Shown one piece after another: positions 60,954-64,000 of a DNA stretch of 64,000 nucleotides (positions within the stretch are counted from its first letter, which is position 1; every line of letters begins with the position of its first letter). This DNA is from DAOSXA01 sp964526835. Its GTDB lineage: Bacteria > Zixibacteria > MSB-5A5 > GN15 > FEB-12. The notes under the pieces were generated by a model. That model was not told where the DNA came from. It saw only the letters and a program-made list of their open reading frames with translations, and searched no databases. The DNA lies in NCBI GenBank assembly GCA_964526835.1, contig CAZGMK010000010.1:27565-91564 (forward strand), in the 5' to 3' direction. Position numbers and translations under genes: made by a program.

Positions 60954-61811
60954 CTACTTCCCCCGCTGCCTCCACCTTTCGATGAATTCACGCGCCTCCC
61001 GCTTGGACAGCCCCTGCTTCACCAACTCATCCTCATGGAACTCATGCGATGAGAGCACCTGCTGCAACACCGCCTTCTCCGGCCCGGAGAAGTGCGCGGC
61101 GTTCAGCACATAGTCTTCGAAAGCCTCCCAGGCCACCGGGCAAACCACCCTGACCATATCGGCCATCACCTCGGCGTATTTGCGAATCTCGAGTTGGGCG
61201 TGTCGGTCCAGGCGCAGGTTCAGGAAATGCAGGAGGTTGTGCAGGTCGATCTTCCAGTACCACTCGGTGTAGAGAGACAGCGGCAGGTTGATCCGGGCCA
61301 ACTCCCGGGCCAGGCCCTCATCCACGAATTGCTCGTAGTGTTCATAGGCGTGCTTCTGTGAATCCCTGAGAATATCCAGGAGCTTCTCTCGGAGTTCCGC
61401 GGGAACCTCGTCTTCTGATCGTCCCTGCTTGTTGACCTCGGACTGGTAGCGTATGTCCTCGGAATCCGGAAGGTAGAACTCTTCTTTCATCACCGAGTAG
61501 CGTCCGGAGTACTCGTTGACATTCGCTGTCCGGTGGCGAATCCACTGGCGGGCGACGAAGATCGGGAGCTTGACATGGAACTTGAATTCGACCATCTCGA
61601 AAGGGGAGGTATGGCGGTGCCGCATCAGGTAACGAATCAGGCCCCGGTCTTCGCTGACCTTCCTGGTACCCTTGCCGTAGCTGACCCGGGCCGCCTGCAC
61701 GATGGCGGCGTCAGAACCCATGTAGTCGACCAGACGTACGAAACCGTGGTCCAGTACCTTGAATTCCCTGTCCAGCAGCTTCTCGGCCTCGTCGATTACG
61801 TGATGACCCAT
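60954..61811 (-). CDS. thyX: Flavin-dependent thymidylate synthase ThyX
   Basis: A 285-aa FAD-dependent enzyme making dTMP from dUMP with methylenetetrahydrofolate and NADPH. The ThyX motif is RHRTANVNEYSGRYS (RHRx7S). The dUMP-binding region near NLLHFLNLRLDRHAQLEIR is also present. The ~30-residue C-terminal tail is charged. ATG 61809-61811 with GGAGG 8 nt upstream. ThyA is not seen in the window. The deoxyribosyltransferase and guaB at the far end are unrelated in position. Confidence 0.96.
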   Translation of the reverse strand: MGHHVIDEAEKLLDREFKVLDHGFVRLVDYMGSDAAIVQAARVSYGKGTRKVSEDRGLIRYLMRHRHTSPFEMVEFKFHVKLPIFVARQWIRHRTANVNEYSGRYSVMKEEFYLPDSEDIRYQSEVNKQGRSEDEVPAELREKLLDILRDSQKHAYEHYEQFVDEGLARELARINLPLSLYTEWYWKIDLHNLLHFLNLRLDRHAQLEIRKYAEVMADMVRVVCPVAWEAFEDYVLNAAHFSGPEKAVLQQVLSSHEFHEDELVKQGLSKREAREFIERWRQRGK

Positions 61812-62006
61812 CCATGTACCTCCGTAGCGTGTTTCTGATCGAATATAGGGATATGCTCAACCGGTAACAACCAACTTTCGCTCCGGGCCGGGAGGCTGCG
61901 GCCATCCCCATGACAGGCAAGCAGATAACGAGACAGGGCGGGAGTGCTTAATGACGGCAGGAAATCGACCGATACTAGCCACAACAAACCTCTTATCGGG
62001 AGTGGT

Positions 62007-63338
62007 ATGAGCGCCGAGATTTTCGACCAAATCCTCAGCGAGCACAAGGAATTGTCATCGCTGCCTCAGACCCTTGTTGAAGTTCTCCGGGTTGTCGGTG
62101 ACGACAACTCGTCGGCCCATGATCTGGCCGCGGTCATCAAGCGTGACCCCGCCCTGACCGCCAAGGTCATTCGAGTCGTCAACTCCCCTTACTATGGCGG
62201 ACGCGACATAACCTCGGTGCCCCAGGCAGTCATGACGCTGGGGATTCGTGCTGTTTCATCGCTGGCCCTGGCCAGCTCCATCTACGACATGACCGGCGAA
62301 TGGGAGCTGACCATCGATCGACACCGGTTCTGGCGTCACTCCCTGCAGGTGGCTCTGGCCACCCGCGATGTCGCCGAGGCCATCAAATACCCTTACCCGG
62401 AAGAGGCCTTTGTCTGCGGTCTGCTGCACGACCTGGGCATTCTGGTTCTGGAGAAGTCATTCCCGAAGAAATTCCAGCGGATCTGGTCCAAGGTCGAAAA
62501 CGGCGATTCGCTGCCGGACCTGGAAGAGGATATCTGGGGCACCAACCACGCCCGGATCGGTCAATTCCTTCTCGAGCAATGGGGCATACCGGACATCATC
62601 TGCCAGGCGGTCGGGCTGCACCACAGTGGTGTGTTGACTCAGAACAGGGACCCGGAATTTCTGTCCGCCCGCATGGTCGCCCTGGGCAATCAGCTTTCGC
62701 GTCTGACCATCGCCCAAATCAGGCTGGACATCGAGGCCGATCTCGAAACCCGGGAGGCCCTGCGCGTGGCTCTGGACTTGAGCACCGACAAATTGATCGC
62801 GATCGACAAGGGACTGCTGGACAAAACCATGCGGGAGGCGCAATTCCTCGACATTGATCTGGGCAGCCCCGAACAGATTCTCTCTGAGGCGAATCGCCTG
62901 ATCTACGAGAACTTCCTGGCCGTCGACAGCCTGATGCGCGAGAACCGCCGCATGCAGCGTGAAATCGCCCGCGCCCAAGTGGAGAAGGCCGCGCTCGAAG
63001 CCACTCGCACCATCACCGCCACCCTCAATCACTACATCAACAACGCCGCCGCAACAATACTGGGCCGCGCCCAACTGGTTGAGGTCAAGCTCAAGCGCGG
63101 CGAGATCATCGATCTGTCAGGCGAAATTGCGCGCTCGATGCACACCATAGTCAACGGTGTCAGTGTGGTCTGCTCAGTACTCGATGAGCTGAAGAATCTG
63201 AGTAGCTTCTCGACTACAGTCTATCACGACGATACGTATATCCTCGATCTCGAGGACCGCCTGAAAAACAAACTCCGGCGCCTTCAACCGGAGAACGGAC
63301 CCGAACAACCAGAGCCCTCGAACGAGCCGAGCGAATAG
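62007..63338 (+). CDS. HDOD domain protein with histidine-kinase-like dimerisation tail
   Basis: A 443-aa signalling protein. Residues ~10-210 form an HDOD domain (LPQTLVEVLRVVGDDNSSAHDLAAVIKRDPALTAKVIRVVNSPYY, then FVCGLLHDLGILVL), a catalytically changed HD fold used in regulatory contacts. Residues ~330-400 hold a coiled coil and LNHYINNAAATILGRAQL, which looks like the H-box of a histidine kinase (LNHEINNPL...), but no ATPase domain follows. It could dimerise with or receive phosphate from a true kinase; this is inference. ATG 62007 has GGGAG 5 nt ahead; the frame is open 21 codons upstream. Confidence 0.85.
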   Translation: MSAEIFDQILSEHKELSSLPQTLVEVLRVVGDDNSSAHDLAAVIKRDPALTAKVIRVVNSPYYGGRDITSVPQAVMTLGIRAVSSLALASSIYDMTGEWELTIDRHRFWRHSLQVALATRDVAEAIKYPYPEEAFVCGLLHDLGILVLEKSFPKKFQRIWSKVENGDSLPDLEEDIWGTNHARIGQFLLEQWGIPDIICQAVGLHHSGVLTQNRDPEFLSARMVALGNQLSRLTIAQIRLDIEADLETREALRVALDLSTDKLIAIDKGLLDKTMREAQFLDIDLGSPEQILSEANRLIYENFLAVDSLMRENRRMQREIARAQVEKAALEATRTITATLNHYINNAAATILGRAQLVEVKLKRGEIIDLSGEIARSMHTIVNGVSVVCSVLDELKNLSSFSTTVYHDDTYILDLEDRLKNKLRRLQPENGPEQPEPSNEPSE

Positions 63339-63415
63339 CCTCTCGGGGGTCGCGGAGGGCGGCTCGCCTCCCGGGGTTTGGGGAAAGCCCTCGGCTCGTC
63401 CATTGACGCCGCCCG

Positions 63416-63537
63416 GACAAGCCCCGCGGCTACGCGAGAAAGGGCCGTCTTGCCGTGTAGCGGGCTGCTTTACCCCGCCCGATCACAATCAGAGGGGCTG
63501 GTTCCATTGGCCGGGGACTTCTTCAACAAACGCTCAG
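63416..63537 (+). repeat. Dispersed intergenic repeat, copy A
   Basis: About 122 nt that align along their length with 31212-31334 (opposite strand) and 37276-37394. Blocks shared include GACAAGCC, CGCGAGAAAGG, CGCCCGATCA and CTTCAACAAACG. Confidence 0.55.
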
Positions 63538-63792
63538 TGGGCAGGCTGCGGCAAGCCAATGAGGTCAGATGCAGCATTCGCAAACACCGGTGTAAGCGCG
63601 GCTACGTCATGAGCCCTTTGAGGCTCGGGGAGTGATTGCGACACACCGGTGAAACCAAATCATGCCGCTATGACGGCGAAGAGATGACTCAGGCGATACC
63701 TGCCATGATCACAGGTCAAGGATATCGTATGACCAAAAACAAACATTGACGCGCGCTCTCAGAGATGACTTATCGTGCTGCCCGCTCAGGCA

Positions 63793-63833
63793 AATGACAA
63801 AGTCATTGACAAATGAGGGGCTGAGTGTATATT
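63793..63833 (+). promoter_or_regulatory. Promoter with overlapping palindrome near window end
   Basis: TTGACA (63806-63811, consensus), a 16-bp spacer and TATATT (63828-63833). AATGAC-AAA-GTCATT (63793-63807) is a perfect palindrome touching the -35 and may be an operator. Confidence 0.6.
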
Positions 63834-63856
63834 CAGAGCAGTGGAGGAATCAAATC

Positions 63857-64000
63857 ATGCTCTTGAACACTCTATCTAAGGAATCCCGGGTAGTAGGCAG
63901 CATACGTAGGGGGCGTATAGATCCCCCGGGCAGCTGCACGGCAATGAGAGGTGGTTGCGGAAAACTGGACAGGTCGTTAAGGTGGATGAGAGGTAAATTG
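63857..64000 (+). CDS. Partial reading frame running off the window, hypothetical
   Basis: An ATG at 63857 follows GGAGGAA at 8 nt spacing and a good promoter ~25 nt upstream. The frame stays open for 48 codons to the end of the window. The residues (MLLNTLSKESRVVGSIRRGR...) are basic and match no family I know. Only the context of promoter and ribosome-binding site supports it; the rest lies outside the window. Confidence 0.3.
   Translation, partial: MLLNTLSKESRVVGSIRRGRIDPPGSCTAMRGGCGKLDRSLRWMRGKL

Larger units (their letters stand above)
63339..63856. other. Non-coding region with repeat and promoter
   Basis: 518 bp with no supported gene. It holds copy A of the dispersed repeat (63416-63537) and, near its end, a good promoter with a palindrome over the -35 (63793-63833). 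One ~85-codon open frame overlaps the repeat and is not credible as a gene. Confidence 0.5.

Noticed and set aside
63378..63635. An ~85-codon frame after the HDOD gene
   Set aside because: It runs through the dispersed repeat and shows no coding features.
1..64000. CRISPR arrays, insertion sequences, prophage or integrase genes
   Set aside because: No regularly spaced repeats, transposase or integrase sequence was seen. The island at 40-59 kb has no visible attachment sites or flanking repeats, although it abuts a tRNA-Ala gene.

Overview
The window is GC-rich and reads as a chromosomal segment of a Gram-negative, probably uncultured bacterium of the FCB superphylum. Candidate phylum Zixibacteria is my best guess. 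This rests on protein style: a very long secreted protein with Cys-rich repeats, Ig-like domains and a C-terminal dockerin-like EF-hand pair, plus lipoproteins, TolC/RND systems and DUF1573 proteins. The assignment is inference; no 16S rRNA gene is present. UGA is a normal stop codon here.

Left part (0-31.5 kb): mostly housekeeping genes. They are a nucleoside deoxyribosyltransferase, meaB, recJ, RNase P RNA (rnpB), guaB, a zinc-ribbon coiled-coil protein, two tRNAs, a multi-PAS hybrid histidine kinase, the giant secreted dockerin protein, threonine dehydratase, a lipoprotein serpin, a polyferredoxin, ridA, rsgA, an MCE/MlaD protein, a GH57 glucanotransferase, a CheY/CheX pair, a BrkB-type membrane protein, a LysE exporter and a membrane metallophosphoesterase. 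From 31.5 to 40.2 kb lie an RND efflux operon (adaptor, pump, HMA lipoprotein, outer-membrane barrel), an S2P-type protease with CBS domains, a UPF0316-type protein, a long SRP RNA with Alu domain, and tRNA-Ala.

Right part (40.4-59.2 kb): a continuous minus-strand metalloid/thiol island. It holds acr3, arsC, arsR and a small membrane protein, then a DUF1573 gene interrupted in frame by UGA at its conserved Cys (candidate selenoprotein) coupled to a LolD/MacB-type ABC transporter and a Cys-tailed thioredoxin-like protein. These are followed by a second arsR, an ArsF/ArsG/ArsE-like redox-permease module with a DGC-domain protein, a ferredoxin and a YeeE/YedE transporter, then a second RND tripartite system, an ArsP-type permease and a third arsR. 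Two of the arsR promoters share one palindromic operator; the third regulator has a different operator present twice. The window ends with a heptaheme cytochrome c, thyX, an HDOD protein, a copy of a dispersed intergenic repeat, and a promoter-led partial reading frame running off the end.

The most notable items are the candidate Sec-containing DUF1573 protein with its redox/ABC partners, the RND pump that lacks the TM4 proton-relay aspartates, and the shared ArsR operators.
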